NCBI RefSeq assembly: GCF_004211955.1 | Contig: NZ_RHJI01000006.1 | Coordinates: 1 to 64,000 of the forward strand | Length of the DNA stretch: 64,000 bases | Origin: Escherichia sp. E1V33 | GTDB taxonomy: Bacteria > Pseudomonadota > Gammaproteobacteria > Enterobacterales > Enterobacteriaceae | Direction: 5' to 3' | Shown here: positions 55,783-64,000 of the stretch, piece after piece | How positions within the stretch are numbered: position 1 is the first letter of the stretch | Layout of the letters: every line of letters begins with the position of its first letter | Notes under the pieces: model-generated | The model's input: the letters and a program-made list of their open reading frames with translations, nothing else | The model's database searches: none | Told to the model about the DNA's origin: nothing | Made by a program: the position numbers and the translations under genes

Positions 55783-58584
55783 TTATTCGACGTTCAGCGC
55801 GTCATTAACCAGATCTTGTTGCTGTTTCTGGTGAACGGACATATACCCTACCGCCGGAGAGGCGGAGGCCGGGCGGCCTGCATAACGCAGAGAAGCCCCA
55901 AACGGAATCACTTCACGGAAATGATGCTGGCTGCAGTACCATGCGCCCTGGTTGAGCGGCTCTTCCTGGCACCAGACAAAATCCTTGACGTGAGCAAACT
56001 GCTGCAACACTTCCTGCATCGCTTTATGCGGGAACGGGTAGAGTTGCTCGATACGCACAATGGCGACATCGTGTTGATTGTTCTTACGACGTTGTTCCAG
56101 CAGGTCGTAATAAACCTTACCAGAACACATCACTACGCGCTTCACGCCCTTCGGATCAAGCTCGTCGATTTCACCGATGGCTGGCAGGAAGGTGCCGTTC
56201 GCCAGTTCTTCGAGGCTGGAAACCGCCAGCGGATGACGCAGCAGGGATTTCGGCGACATCACGACCAGCGGACGACGCATCCCGCGCAGCGCCTGACGAC
56301 GCAGCATGTGGTAAACCTGTGCCGGGGTAGACGGTACGCACACCTGCATGTTTTGCTCAGCGCAAAGTTGCAGATAACGTTCCAGACGCGCGGAGGAGTG
56401 CTCCGGCCCCTGCCCTTCGTAACCGTGCGGCAGCAACATCACCAGACCACACATCCGGCCCCATTTCTGCTCGCCAGAGGAGATGAACTGGTCGATAACC
56501 ACCTGAGCACCGTTGGCGAAGTCACCGAACTGCGCTTCCCAGATAGTCAGAGTGCGTGGTTCTGCGGTGGCATAACCGTATTCAAACGCCAGCACGGCTT
56601 CTTCAGACAGTACGGAGTCCCAGACACGGAACGCGCCCTGGCCGTTATGGATGTGTTGCAGCGGCGTGTAAGTGGAACCGTTAGACTGGTTGTGGATCAC
56701 CGCGTGGCGGTGGAAGAATGTACCGCGACCGGAGTCTTCACCCGACAGGCGAACCGGAATGCCTTCGTCAACCAGCGTGGCGTAAGCGAGGTTTTCCGCG
56801 CCGCCCCAGTCGAACAGTTTCTCACCGGCAGCCATCGCCTGGCGATCGCCATAAATCTTGGCAACGCGAGACTGCATTTCAACCGCTTCCGGCACCGTAC
56901 TGATGCGTTTAGCCAGTTCCTGCAGGCGCTTCATCTCAACTTTGTTCGGGTACTCTTCGTCCCATTCGTGGTTGAGATACGGCGACCAGGTGAAAGAGTG
57001 CATGTTCATCGGACGCCACTCTGCCACTACGCAATCGCCAGCATCCAGCGCATCGCGGTACAGGTTAACCATCTCGGTGGCATCTTCCAGCGTCGCCACT
57101 TTTTCCTGCTCCAGCTTGTCAGCATAGATTTTGCGCGGCGTCGGATGTTTTTTGATTTTCTGATACATCAGCGGCTGGGTTGCGCTCGGCTCGTCGGCTT
57201 CGTTGTGGCCGTGACGGCGGTAGCACACCAGGTCGATGAAGACATCACGTTTAAAGGTGTTACGGAAATCGAGCGCCAGACGGGTCACAAAGGCAACGGC
57301 TTCCGGATCATCCGCGTTAACGTGGAAAATCGGTGCCTGAACCATCTTACCGATATCAGTACAGTACGGTGTAGAACGGGCATCCAGCGGATTAGAGGTG
57401 GTGAAACCAACCTGGTTGTTGATAACGATACGTACCGTACCGCCAACTTCATAACCACGCGCTTTCGACATGTTCAGGGTTTCCTGAACCACGCCCTGCC
57501 CGGTCACTGCGGCGTCACCGTGGATGGTGATTGGCAGCACTTTGTTGCTGCTCGGCTCATCAAGTCTGTCCAGACGGGCACGAACAGAGCCGATAACTAC
57601 CGGGCTTACAATCTCAAGGTGAGACGGGTTAAACGCCAGCGCCAGGTGCACCAGGCCGCCATCGGTCTGGAAGTCAGACGAGAAGCCCATGTGGTATTTC
57701 ACGTCACCCGTGCCGAGGTGTTCTTTATGTTTACCGGCAAACTCGTCGAACAAGTCTTGCGGTTTTTTACCCAGCACGTTCACCAGCACGTTCAGACGAC
57801 CACGGTGCGCCATCCCGAGAACCACTTCCCGGGTGCCGCTGTTGCCAGCGTGGCGGATCATCTCTTTAAGCATCGGGATTAACGCATCACCGCCTTCCAG
57901 CGAGAAGCGTTTTGCGCCAGGGAATTTTGCGCCGAGGTAACGTTCAAGACCTTCAGCGGCGGTCAGTTCGCTTAAGAAGCGTTTTTTCTCTTCGCTATTG
58001 AAAGTCGCGCGACCAGACTCGATACGCTGTTGGATCCAGCGTTTTTCTTCGGTGCTGGTAATGTGCATATACTCGGCACCAATCGGGCCGCAGTAGGTTT
58101 GCTTGAGGGCTTCCAGCAGCTCGCCGAGTTTCATGGTCTCTTTGCCGCTGGCAAATGAACCAACGTTGAAAGTCTCCTGGAAGTCTGCTTCGGTCAGATC
58201 GTGGAAAGACGGATCCAGATCGGCCACTTTATCTTGCTGCCACAGTCCCAGCGGATCGAGATTCGCATGCTGGTGACCACGGAAGCGGTATGCGTTAATG
58301 AGCTGCAGGACTTTAACCTGCTTCACATTGGTGTCAGGGTCGGAGATCGTTGAAGAGTAACGTGAAGCGTCTTTCGCCAGGCGGCGGAAATATTCACGCG
58401 TTTGAGAGTGGAATTGATCCGGTTTGACTCCCGTACCAGGTAACTGCTGGAACGTCGAACGCCAGTTAGCGTCAACCGAGTCAGGATCGGTTAAGAAGTC
58501 TTCATAGAGCTGTTCTATCCAGCTCTGGTTTGCGCCAGAGAGGTAAGAAGAGTCCAACCAGGCTTTCAAAGCGCTGTTCTGCAT
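55783..58584 (-). CDS. sucA: 2-oxoglutarate dehydrogenase E1
   Basis: This 933-residue thiamine-diphosphate enzyme decarboxylates 2-oxoglutarate and passes the succinyl group to SucB. The N-terminal E2-binding segment is [16 protein letters not shown]; active-site regions include [20 protein letters not shown] and [13 protein letters not shown]; the ThDP/metal motif lies in the middle; the C-terminal transketolase-like half includes [13 protein letters not shown] and [13 protein letters not shown]. Length matches K-12. Antisense open frames here are shadows. Confidence 0.98.
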   Translation of the reverse strand: MQNSALKAWLDSSYLSGANQSWIEQLYEDFLTDPDSVDANWRSTFQQLPGTGVKPDQFHSQTREYFRRLAKDASRYSSTISDPDTNVKQVKVLQLINAYRFRGHQHANLDPLGLWQQDKVADLDPSFHDLTEADFQETFNVGSFASGKETMKLGELLEALKQTYCGPIGAEYMHITSTEEKRWIQQRIESGRATFNSEEKKRFLSELTAAEGLERYLGAKFPGAKRFSLEGGDALIPMLKEMIRHAGNSGTREVVLGMAHRGRLNVLVNVLGKKPQDLFDEFAGKHKEHLGTGDVKYHMGFSSDFQTDGGLVHLALAFNPSHLEIVSPVVIGSVRARLDRLDEPSSNKVLPITIHGDAAVTGQGVVQETLNMSKARGYEVGGTVRIVINNQVGFTTSNPLDARSTPYCTDIGKMVQAPIFHVNADDPEAVAFVTRLALDFRNTFKRDVFIDLVCYRRHGHNEADEPSATQPLMYQKIKKHPTPRKIYADKLEQEKVATLEDATEMVNLYRDALDAGDCVVAEWRPMNMHSFTWSPYLNHEWDEEYPNKVEMKRLQELAKRISTVPEAVEMQSRVAKIYGDRQAMAAGEKLFDWGGAENLAYATLVDEGIPVRLSGEDSGRGTFFHRHAVIHNQSNGSTYTPLQHIHNGQGAFRVWDSVLSEEAVLAFEYGYATAEPRTLTIWEAQFGDFANGAQVVIDQFISSGEQKWGRMCGLVMLLPHGYEGQGPEHSSARLERYLQLCAEQNMQVCVPSTPAQVYHMLRRQALRGMRRPLVVMSPKSLLRHPLAVSSLEELANGTFLPAIGEIDELDPKGVKRVVMCSGKVYYDLLEQRRKNNQHDVAIVRIEQLYPFPHKAMQEVLQQFAHVKDFVWCQEEPLNQGAWYCSQHHFREVIPFGASLRYAGRPASASPAVGYMSVHQKQQQDLVNDALNVE

Positions 58585-58892
58585 CGTGATCCCTTAAGCA
58601 TCTTTTTTATGCTTACTTCGCCGTGGATACTACCACGCACATTTCACATCAGATGTGCGTGCCGGGGTTCACTTGCGAGCTCTTGTCTACGTAGTGGCTC
58701 GCGAAGGAACCTTTAAAAACTGTCTTAGTGTCAGGGGCAGTTTTTAAAGATTTCCTGCATTTCTTTGTTACGCCTGATGCGCTGCGCTTATCAGGCCTAC
58801 GGGTAATGACTTGTAGGCCGGATAAGGCGTTCACGCCGCATCCGGCACTGGTTGCCTGATGTGACGCTTGCGCGTCTTATCAGGCCTACGGT
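58585..58892. other. sdhB-sucA intergenic region with REP elements
   Basis: This 308-bp gap contains the sucA-proximal promoter region (58600-58760, including a hairpin AACTGTCTTAGTGTCAGGGGCAGTT near 58719-58743) and two REP elements (58770-58803 and 58811-58892 with GTAGGCCGGATAAGGCGTTC and CGCCGCATCCGGCA). No small gene is seen. In K-12 a weak suc promoter lies here. Confidence 0.8.
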
Positions 58893-59609
58893 TTACGCAT
58901 TACGTTGCAACAACATCGACTTGATATGGCCGATGGCGCGCGTCGGGTTCAGCCCTTTCGGACATACACTGACGCAGTTCATGATGCTGTGACAGCGGAA
59001 TACACTGAATGCATCGCTCAAACCGTCGAGGCGCTCGTCAGTCTCGGTATCACGGCTATCGATCAGAAAACGATACGCCGCTAACAAACCTGCCGGACCG
59101 ATAAACTTATCGGGATTCCACCAGAAAGACGGACAAGAGGTTGAACAACATGCGCAGAGAATACATTCATACAGCCCGTCGAGTTTTTCGCGCTGCTCAG
59201 GCATCTGCAAATGCTCGCGAGCTGGCGGATTTTGCCCATTATTCAACAGGTAAGGCTTGATTTTCTCATATTGCGCATAGAATTGTCCCATGTCTACCAC
59301 CAAATCGCGGACAACCGGTAAACCAGGTAACGGGCGAATTACAATTTTCTTACCCGGCTGGTTGAGTGCCGAAATTGGGGTAATACAGGCCAGACCATTC
59401 TTACCGTTCATGTTCAGACCATCGGAACCGCACACACCTTCACGACAGGAGCGACGGAACGACAGGCTGGGATCTTTCTCTTTCAGCTGGATAAGCGCAT
59501 CCAGCAGCATCATGTCACGACCTTCTTCCGCTTCCAGGGTGTAATCCTGCATACGCGGAGCATCATCAACATCCGGGTTATAGCGATAAATTGAAAACTC
59601 GAGTCTCAT
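58893..59609 (-). CDS. sdhB: succinate dehydrogenase iron-sulfur subunit
   Basis: This 238-residue subunit has an N-terminal [2Fe-2S] ferredoxin domain (SCREGVCGSDGLNMNGKNGL, CITP) and a C-terminal domain with [4Fe-4S] and [3Fe-4S] motifs (CILCACCSTSCP and CHSIMNCVSVCPKGLNP). It carries electrons from FAD in SdhA to ubiquinone at SdhCD. It lies 15 bp after sdhA. Confidence 0.98.
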   Translation of the reverse strand: MRLEFSIYRYNPDVDDAPRMQDYTLEAEEGRDMMLLDALIQLKEKDPSLSFRRSCREGVCGSDGLNMNGKNGLACITPISALNQPGKKIVIRPLPGLPVVRDLVVDMGQFYAQYEKIKPYLLNNGQNPPAREHLQMPEQREKLDGLYECILCACCSTSCPSFWWNPDKFIGPAGLLAAYRFLIDSRDTETDERLDGLSDAFSVFRCHSIMNCVSVCPKGLNPTRAIGHIKSMLLQRNA

Positions 59610-59624
59610 TTTCCTGTCTCCGCA

Positions 59625-61391
59625 TTAGTAAGTACGAATCTTCGGCGGGAATGCCGGGCGCAGTTTCGGTTCCATGTTGACGCTTCGGCGCGTCATGGAT
59701 TCCGACTCTGGCAGATACAGGGAGTGGCACAGCCAGTTTTCATCATCACGATCCGGGAAGTCGAAGCGGCTATGCGCGCCACGGCTTTCGGTACGGAAGT
59801 TGGCAGAAACAGCCGTTGCATACGCCGTTTCCATCAGGTTATCCAGTTCCAGACACTCAACGCGCTGGGTGTTGAACTCGCTGGAAGTGTCATCCAGACG
59901 GGCATTTTTCAGACGCTCGCGGATAACTTTCAACTGCTCAAGCCCTTTCGCCATCGCATCACCTTCACGGAAGACCGAGAAGTTATGCTGCATACATTCT
60001 TGCAGCGCTTTACGAATCGCCACCGGATCTTCACCGTTACGGTTGTTGTTCCAGCGGTTCAGGCGCTCGAGAGAAGCTTCAACATCAGACTCGCTGGCAT
60101 CGCGCAGTGCGCCCTGCTCGGCAATAGACTCTTGCAGATGCAGACCAGCTGCGCGACCAAAGACCACCAGGTCCAGCAGCGAGTTGCCGCCCAGACGGTT
60201 AGCGCCGTGTACGGATACGCAGGCAATTTCACCCACCGCGAACAGCCCAGGGATTACCACATCTTCACCCTGCTCGTTCACCGTCAGCGCCTGACCGGTC
60301 ACTTTGGTCGGGATACCGCCCATCATGTAGTGACAGGTTGGGATAACCGGAATCGGCTCTTTCACCGGATCGACGTGAGCGAAGGTACGGGAGAGTTCCA
60401 GGATACCCGGCAGACGAGATTCAAGAACTTCTTTACCCAGATGGTCAAGTTTCAGTTTTGCGTGTGGTCCCCACGGACCATCACAGCCGCGACCTTCACG
60501 GATTTCGATCATGATGGAACGCGCCACCACGTCACGCCCCGCAAGGTCTTTGGCGTTCGGCGCATAACGCTCCATAAAGCGCTCGCCATGTTTGTTCAGC
60601 AGATAACCACCTTCACCACGGCAACCTTCGGTGACCAGTACGCCCGCACCGGCAATACCGGTCGGGTGGAACTGCCACATTTCCATATCCTGCACCGGTA
60701 CGCCTGCACGGATAGCCATGCCGACACCGTCGCCGGTGTTAATGTGGGCGTTAGTGGTGGACTGATAAATACGCCCTGCCCCGCCAGTCGCCAGCACAGT
60801 CGCGCGAGCTTTGAAGTAAACCACTTCACCCGTTTCGATGCACAGTGCGGTACAACCGACCACCGCGCCATCGGCGTTTTTCACCAGATCCAGCGCATAC
60901 CATTCGGAGAAAATAGTGGTGTGGTTTTTCAGGTTCTGCTGATAAAGCGTGTGCAGCAGTGCGTGACCAGTACGGTCGGCAGCCGCCGCAGTACGTGCCG
61001 CCTGCTCGCCGCCGAAGTTTTTCGACTGACCGCCAAACGGACGTTGATAGATACGACCATCATCAAGGCGCGAGAACGGCAGGCCCATATGTTCCAGTTC
61101 CAGAATCGCTTCCGGCCCGGTTTTACACATATATTCAATCGCGTCCTGGTCGCCGATATAGTCCGACCCTTTTACGGTGTCGTACATATGCCATTCCCAG
61201 TTATCTTCATGGGTGTTACCCAGCGCAACGGTAATACCGCCCTGCGCAGAAACAGTATGGGAACGGGTCGGGAAAACTTTAGAGAGCAGCGCACAAGTCT
61301 GGCCGCTCTGGGAAATTTGCAGCGCCGCGCGCATACCTGCGCCTCCGGCACCAATCACAACTGCATCAAATTCTCTGACTGGCAATTTCAT
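59625..61391 (-). CDS. sdhA: succinate dehydrogenase flavoprotein subunit
   Basis: This 588-residue protein has the FAD-binding [12 protein letters not shown] near residue 14 and the FAD-attached His45 in [17 protein letters not shown]. The substrate region includes [21 protein letters not shown] and [10 protein letters not shown]. It oxidises succinate to fumarate on the cytosolic face. The start giving [14 protein letters not shown] matches K-12; four upstream in-frame residues are ignored. The start overlaps the sdhD stop (ATGA). Confidence 0.98.
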   Translation of the reverse strand: MKLPVREFDAVVIGAGGAGMRAALQISQSGQTCALLSKVFPTRSHTVSAQGGITVALGNTHEDNWEWHMYDTVKGSDYIGDQDAIEYMCKTGPEAILELEHMGLPFSRLDDGRIYQRPFGGQSKNFGGEQAARTAAAADRTGHALLHTLYQQNLKNHTTIFSEWYALDLVKNADGAVVGCTALCIETGEVVYFKARATVLATGGAGRIYQSTTNAHINTGDGVGMAIRAGVPVQDMEMWQFHPTGIAGAGVLVTEGCRGEGGYLLNKHGERFMERYAPNAKDLAGRDVVARSIMIEIREGRGCDGPWGPHAKLKLDHLGKEVLESRLPGILELSRTFAHVDPVKEPIPVIPTCHYMMGGIPTKVTGQALTVNEQGEDVVIPGLFAVGEIACVSVHGANRLGGNSLLDLVVFGRAAGLHLQESIAEQGALRDASESDVEASLERLNRWNNNRNGEDPVAIRKALQECMQHNFSVFREGDAMAKGLEQLKVIRERLKNARLDDTSSEFNTQRVECLELDNLMETAYATAVSANFRTESRGAHSRFDFPDRDDENWLCHSLYLPESESMTRRSVNMEPKLRPAFPPKIRTY

Positions 61392-61738
61392 CACACACCC
61401 CACACCACAACGAATCCATAAATCACGTAAACCACCAGTGCAACAACAATCACCAGTTGCAGAATCAGGCGCACGGCCAGTGGTTTAACGTAGTCGGTCA
61501 ACACCTGCCACATGCCGATCCAGGCATGGATCAAAATGGAAAACAGTGCCAGCAGAGTGAAGACTTTAGTGAACGCAGAGGCAAAGAAACCAATCCAGAC
61601 GTCATATGTCAGTTCGCCACTGATAGCAAAAAAACCGACCATATAAATGATGTAAAGCGTCAGGACGATAGCAGTAGCGCGAACGAGGATGAAATCATGT
61701 ACGCCATTGCGTCCTAATGCGGAGGCGTTGCTTACCAT
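61391..61738 (-). CDS. sdhD: succinate dehydrogenase membrane anchor SdhD
   Basis: This 115-residue protein has three membrane helices (about 15-36, 58-80 and 88-112). The ubiquinone-site Tyr lies in LTDYVKPLA and the haem-side HAWIGMWQV is present. With SdhC it anchors SdhAB and binds haem b. Small differences from K-12 ([15 protein letters not shown]) are conservative. It overlaps sdhC by 7 bp. Confidence 0.97.
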   Translation of the reverse strand: MVSNASALGRNGVHDFILVRATAIVLTLYIIYMVGFFAISGELTYDVWIGFFASAFTKVFTLLALFSILIHAWIGMWQVLTDYVKPLAVRLILQLVIVVALVVYVIYGFVVVWGV

Positions 61739-62121
61739 ACGAGGACTCCTGCAAGAATTGAAAGCACGACAGTAATGACAAAGGAGACTTTGGCAGAGCG
61801 TTTACCCGCTTCGAATGTTTCTTCCAGATAGCCAAAATCCATCATCATGTGGCGAATACCTACGACGACGTGATATGCCAGAGCGGTAAGGATGCCCCAC
61901 ATGATAAATTTGACGAAGAAGCTGCCCATAATGGCGGAAGCTTGCTCGAAACCTTCAGGGGAAGAGAGGCTGGTGCCCAGAAGCCACAGTAGGATGCCCA
62001 CGGCAACAAACGTAATCACACCGGAAACGCGATGAAGAATGGACGCTATCGCCGTGATGGGGAACCGGATGGTCTGTAGGTCCAGATTAACAGGTCTTTG
62101 TTTTTTCACATTTCTTATCAT
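61732..62121 (-). CDS. sdhC: succinate dehydrogenase cytochrome b556 subunit SdhC
   Basis: This 129-residue protein has three membrane helices. The haem-ligand His84 lies in [14 protein letters not shown] and quinone-site Ser/Arg in SILHRVSGV. The start giving [14 protein letters not shown] matches K-12; five upstream in-frame residues lack support. It is the first gene of sdhCDAB-sucABCD, preceded by a long leader that in K-12 is the target of the small RNAs RyhB and Spot 42. Confidence 0.97.
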   Translation of the reverse strand: MIRNVKKQRPVNLDLQTIRFPITAIASILHRVSGVITFVAVGILLWLLGTSLSSPEGFEQASAIMGSFFVKFIMWGILTALAYHVVVGIRHMMMDFGYLEETFEAGKRSAKVSFVITVVLSILAGVLVW

Positions 62122-62349
62122 GAATAACGCCCACATGCTGTTCTTATTATTCCCTGGGGACTACGGGTACAGAGGATAACTTTCTGTTACCTGGAGACGT
62201 CGGGATTTCCTTCCTCCGGTCTGCTTGCGGGTCAGACAGCGTCCTTTCTATAACTGCGCGTCATGCAAAACACTGCTTCCAGATGCGAAAACGACACGTT
62301 ACAACGCTGGGTGGCTCGGGATTGCAGGGTGTTCCGGAGACCTGGCGGC

Positions 62350-62378
62350 AGTATAGGCCGTTCACAAAATCATTACAA
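62350..62378 (-). promoter_or_regulatory. sdhC promoter
   Basis: The minus strand has -35 TTGTAA (62373-62378), a 17-bp spacer and -10 TATACT (62350-62355). The start would fall about 220 bp before sdhC, in agreement with the known K-12 leader length. ArcA, CRP and Fur control are known for it. Confidence 0.85.
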
Positions 62379-62512
62379 TTAACCTACATATAGTTTGTCT
62401 GGTTTTATCCAGAACAGTGATCTGGGTCACGATAACAACATTTATTTAATTTTTAACCATCTCATTTGACAATCATTCAACAAAGTTGTTACAAACATTA
62501 CCAGGAAAAGCA

Positions 62513-62518
62513 TATAAT
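62513..62518 (+). promoter_or_regulatory. gltA promoter -10 element
   Basis: TATAAT, with TTGTTACA about 20 bp upstream as a loose -35 region. It gives a roughly 300-base gltA leader. The 62122-62828 gap is the shared ArcA/CRP-controlled region between sdhC and gltA; no small gene is evident in it. Confidence 0.65.
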
Positions 62519-62828
62519 GCGTAAAAGTTATGGGGTCACTATTTCACCTAAGATTAACTTATGTAACAGTGTGGAAGTATTGACCAATCCATTCGAGACA
62601 GTTATTAGTGATAGACAGGTTTAATAATTCGGATTGCTAAGTGCTTGATTCGCCGTTTATTCGTCATCAATGAATTCTTTACCTGCAAGCGCCCAGAGCT
62701 CTGTACCCAGGTTTCCTCTCTCCCACAGAGCGGCGAGCCAAATAACAAACGGGTAAAGCCAGGTTGATGTGCGAAGGCAAATTTAAGTTCCGGCAGTCTT
62801 ACGCAATAAGGCGCTAAGGAGACCTTAA

Positions 62829-64000
62829 ATGGCTGATACAAAAGCAAAACTCACCCTCAACGGGAACACAGCTGTTGAACTGGATGTGCTGAAAGGCACG
62901 CTAGGTCAAGATGTTATCGATATCCGTACGCTTGGTTCAAAAGGCGTATTCACCTTTGACCCTGGTTTCACTTCAACCGCATCCTGCGAATCTAAAATTA
63001 CTTTTATTGATGGTGATGAAGGTATTTTGCTGCATCGTGGCTTCCCGATTGATCAGCTGGCAACCGATTCTAACTACCTGGAAGTTTGCTATATCCTGTT
63101 GAATGGTGAGAAACCAACCCAGGAGCAGTACGACGAATTCAAAACGACAGTAACTCGTCATACCATGATTCACGAACAGATCACCCGTCTGTTCCACGCT
63201 TTCCGTCGTGACTCGCATCCGATGGCGGTAATGTGCGGTATTACCGGTGCACTGGCGGCGTTTTATCATGACTCTCTGGACGTCAATAACCCGCGCCATC
63301 GTGAAATCGCCGCGTTCCGTCTGCTGTCGAAAATGCCGACCATGGCAGCAATGTGCTACAAATACTCCATCGGTCAGCCGTTTATTTACCCGCGTAATGA
63401 CCTCTCCTACGCCGGTAACTTCCTGCACATGATGTTCTCCACGCCGTGCGAGCCGTATGAAGTCAATCCAATTCTGGAACGTGCTATGGACCGCATTCTG
63501 ATCCTGCACGCTGACCACGAACAGAATGCCTCTACTTCTACCGTGCGTACCGCTGGCTCTTCGGGCGCTAACCCGTTCGCCTGTATCGCCGCAGGTATTG
63601 CCTCTCTGTGGGGACCAGCGCACGGCGGCGCCAACGAAGCTGCGCTGAAAATGCTGGAAGAAATAAGCTCGGTTAAACACATTCCGGAATTCGTTCGCCG
63701 TGCGAAAGACAAGAATGACTCTTTCCGCCTGATGGGCTTCGGTCACCGCGTGTACAAAAACTACGACCCGCGCGCCACCGTAATGCGTGAAACCTGCCAT
63801 GAAGTGCTGAAAGAGCTGGGTACCAAAGATGACCTGCTGGAAGTGGCTATGGAGCTGGAAAACATCGCGCTGAACGACCCGTACTTTATCGAGAAGAAAC
63901 TATACCCGAACGTCGATTTCTACTCTGGTATCATCCTGAAAGCGATGGGTATTCCGTCTTCCATGTTCACCGTCATTTTCGCAATGGCCCGTACCGTTGG
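62829..64000 (+). CDS. gltA: citrate synthase (5' 390 codons, cut by the window end)
   Basis: The first 390 codons of type II citrate synthase (427 in K-12) are present, starting [20 protein letters not shown]. Included are the N-terminal beta domain that binds NADH in the hexameric enzyme, His264 in [11 protein letters not shown] (substrate), His305 in [13 protein letters not shown] and Asp362 in NVDFYSGI. It condenses acetyl-CoA with oxaloacetate. It reads opposite to sdhC. A few residues differ from K-12 (for example Val for Phe in PEFVRRAKD), none at the active site. Confidence 0.98.
   Translation, partial: MADTKAKLTLNGNTAVELDVLKGTLGQDVIDIRTLGSKGVFTFDPGFTSTASCESKITFIDGDEGILLHRGFPIDQLATDSNYLEVCYILLNGEKPTQEQYDEFKTTVTRHTMIHEQITRLFHAFRRDSHPMAVMCGITGALAAFYHDSLDVNNPRHREIAAFRLLSKMPTMAAMCYKYSIGQPFIYPRNDLSYAGNFLHMMFSTPCEPYEVNPILERAMDRILILHADHEQNASTSTVRTAGSSGANPFACIAAGIASLWGPAHGGANEAALKMLEEISSVKHIPEFVRRAKDKNDSFRLMGFGHRVYKNYDPRATVMRETCHEVLKELGTKDDLLEVAMELENIALNDPYFIEKKLYPNVDFYSGIILKAMGIPSSMFTVIFAMARTV

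Noticed and set aside
55570..57882. A 770-residue open frame on the + strand opposite sucA
   Set aside because: It lies fully antisense to sucA in its high-GC codon pattern, has no ribosome site and its composition (many R, H, Q, V) is that of a shadow frame.
59724..61421. A 565-residue open frame on the + strand opposite sdhA
   Set aside because: It is antisense to a fully conserved gene, without start signals or domain features.

Overview
The window reads as Escherichia coli chromosome (confidence very high). The order ybhC-ybhJ-ybhI-ybhH / ybhD / pgl / ybhA / modCBA / acrZ / modE / modF / galETKM / gpmA / aroG / ybgS / zitB / pnuC / nadA / seven tRNA genes / cpoB-pal-tolBARQ-ybgC / ybgE-cydX-cydBA / sucDCBA / sdhBADC / gltA is that of the gal-to-gltA part of the genome, drawn with gltA at the right. 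Protein lengths match the K-12 proteins as I remember them almost everywhere. Two segments differ from K-12: a lambda-type prophage end at the left, and a glutamate-mutase cluster between cydA and sucD, where K-12 carries mngR-mngA-mngB. Both are known in pathogenic E. coli lineages, but the strain or serotype cannot be fixed from this window.

Positions 1-4694 are the attL-side end of a lambdoid prophage. All genes read rightward as one early (pL-type) operon: the tail of an SSB gene, small early genes, a damaged Ea22-like gene, an AT-rich adhesin-like cargo gene between long inverted repeats, a broken S24-peptidase remnant, two small genes, then xis and int almost identical to lambda. The 15-bp lambda core lies at 4680-4694 with the P' arm on the int side and the bacterial B arm next to ybhC, so this is a BOP' attL.

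Positions 4700-40500 are core genome: the ybhHIJ operon with its divergent LysR gene ybhD; 6-phosphogluconolactonase and pyridoxal-phosphate phosphatase; molybdate uptake (modABC) with its regulator modE; the gal operon with its two operators; glycolytic gpmA under a Fur-like box; aroG under a TyrR box; zinc export; NAD synthesis (nadA-pnuC, NadR box); a Lys/Val tRNA cluster with odd spacer repeats; the Tol-Pal envelope machine; and cytochrome bd-I with its small subunit CydX.

Positions about 40900-52040 form the variable segment. glmS-mutL-glmE-mal, an AtuA-like (DUF1446) gene, a DUF4387 gene and a class I fumarase encode glutamate to methylaspartate to mesaconate to citramalate. They are followed by a truncated cobalamin adenosyltransferase, a LysR regulator and a decayed histidine/phenylalanine-ammonia-lyase-type gene. 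No citramalate lyase or dedicated transporter is visible. The AtuA/DUF4387 pair is the least understood part.

Positions 52040-64000 are the TCA-cycle block sdhCDAB-sucABCD (leftward) with divergent gltA (rightward, cut by the window end). REP/BIME elements lie after ybhC, modF, gpmA, sucA and sucB, and one ERIC element abuts the ybhI stop codon.
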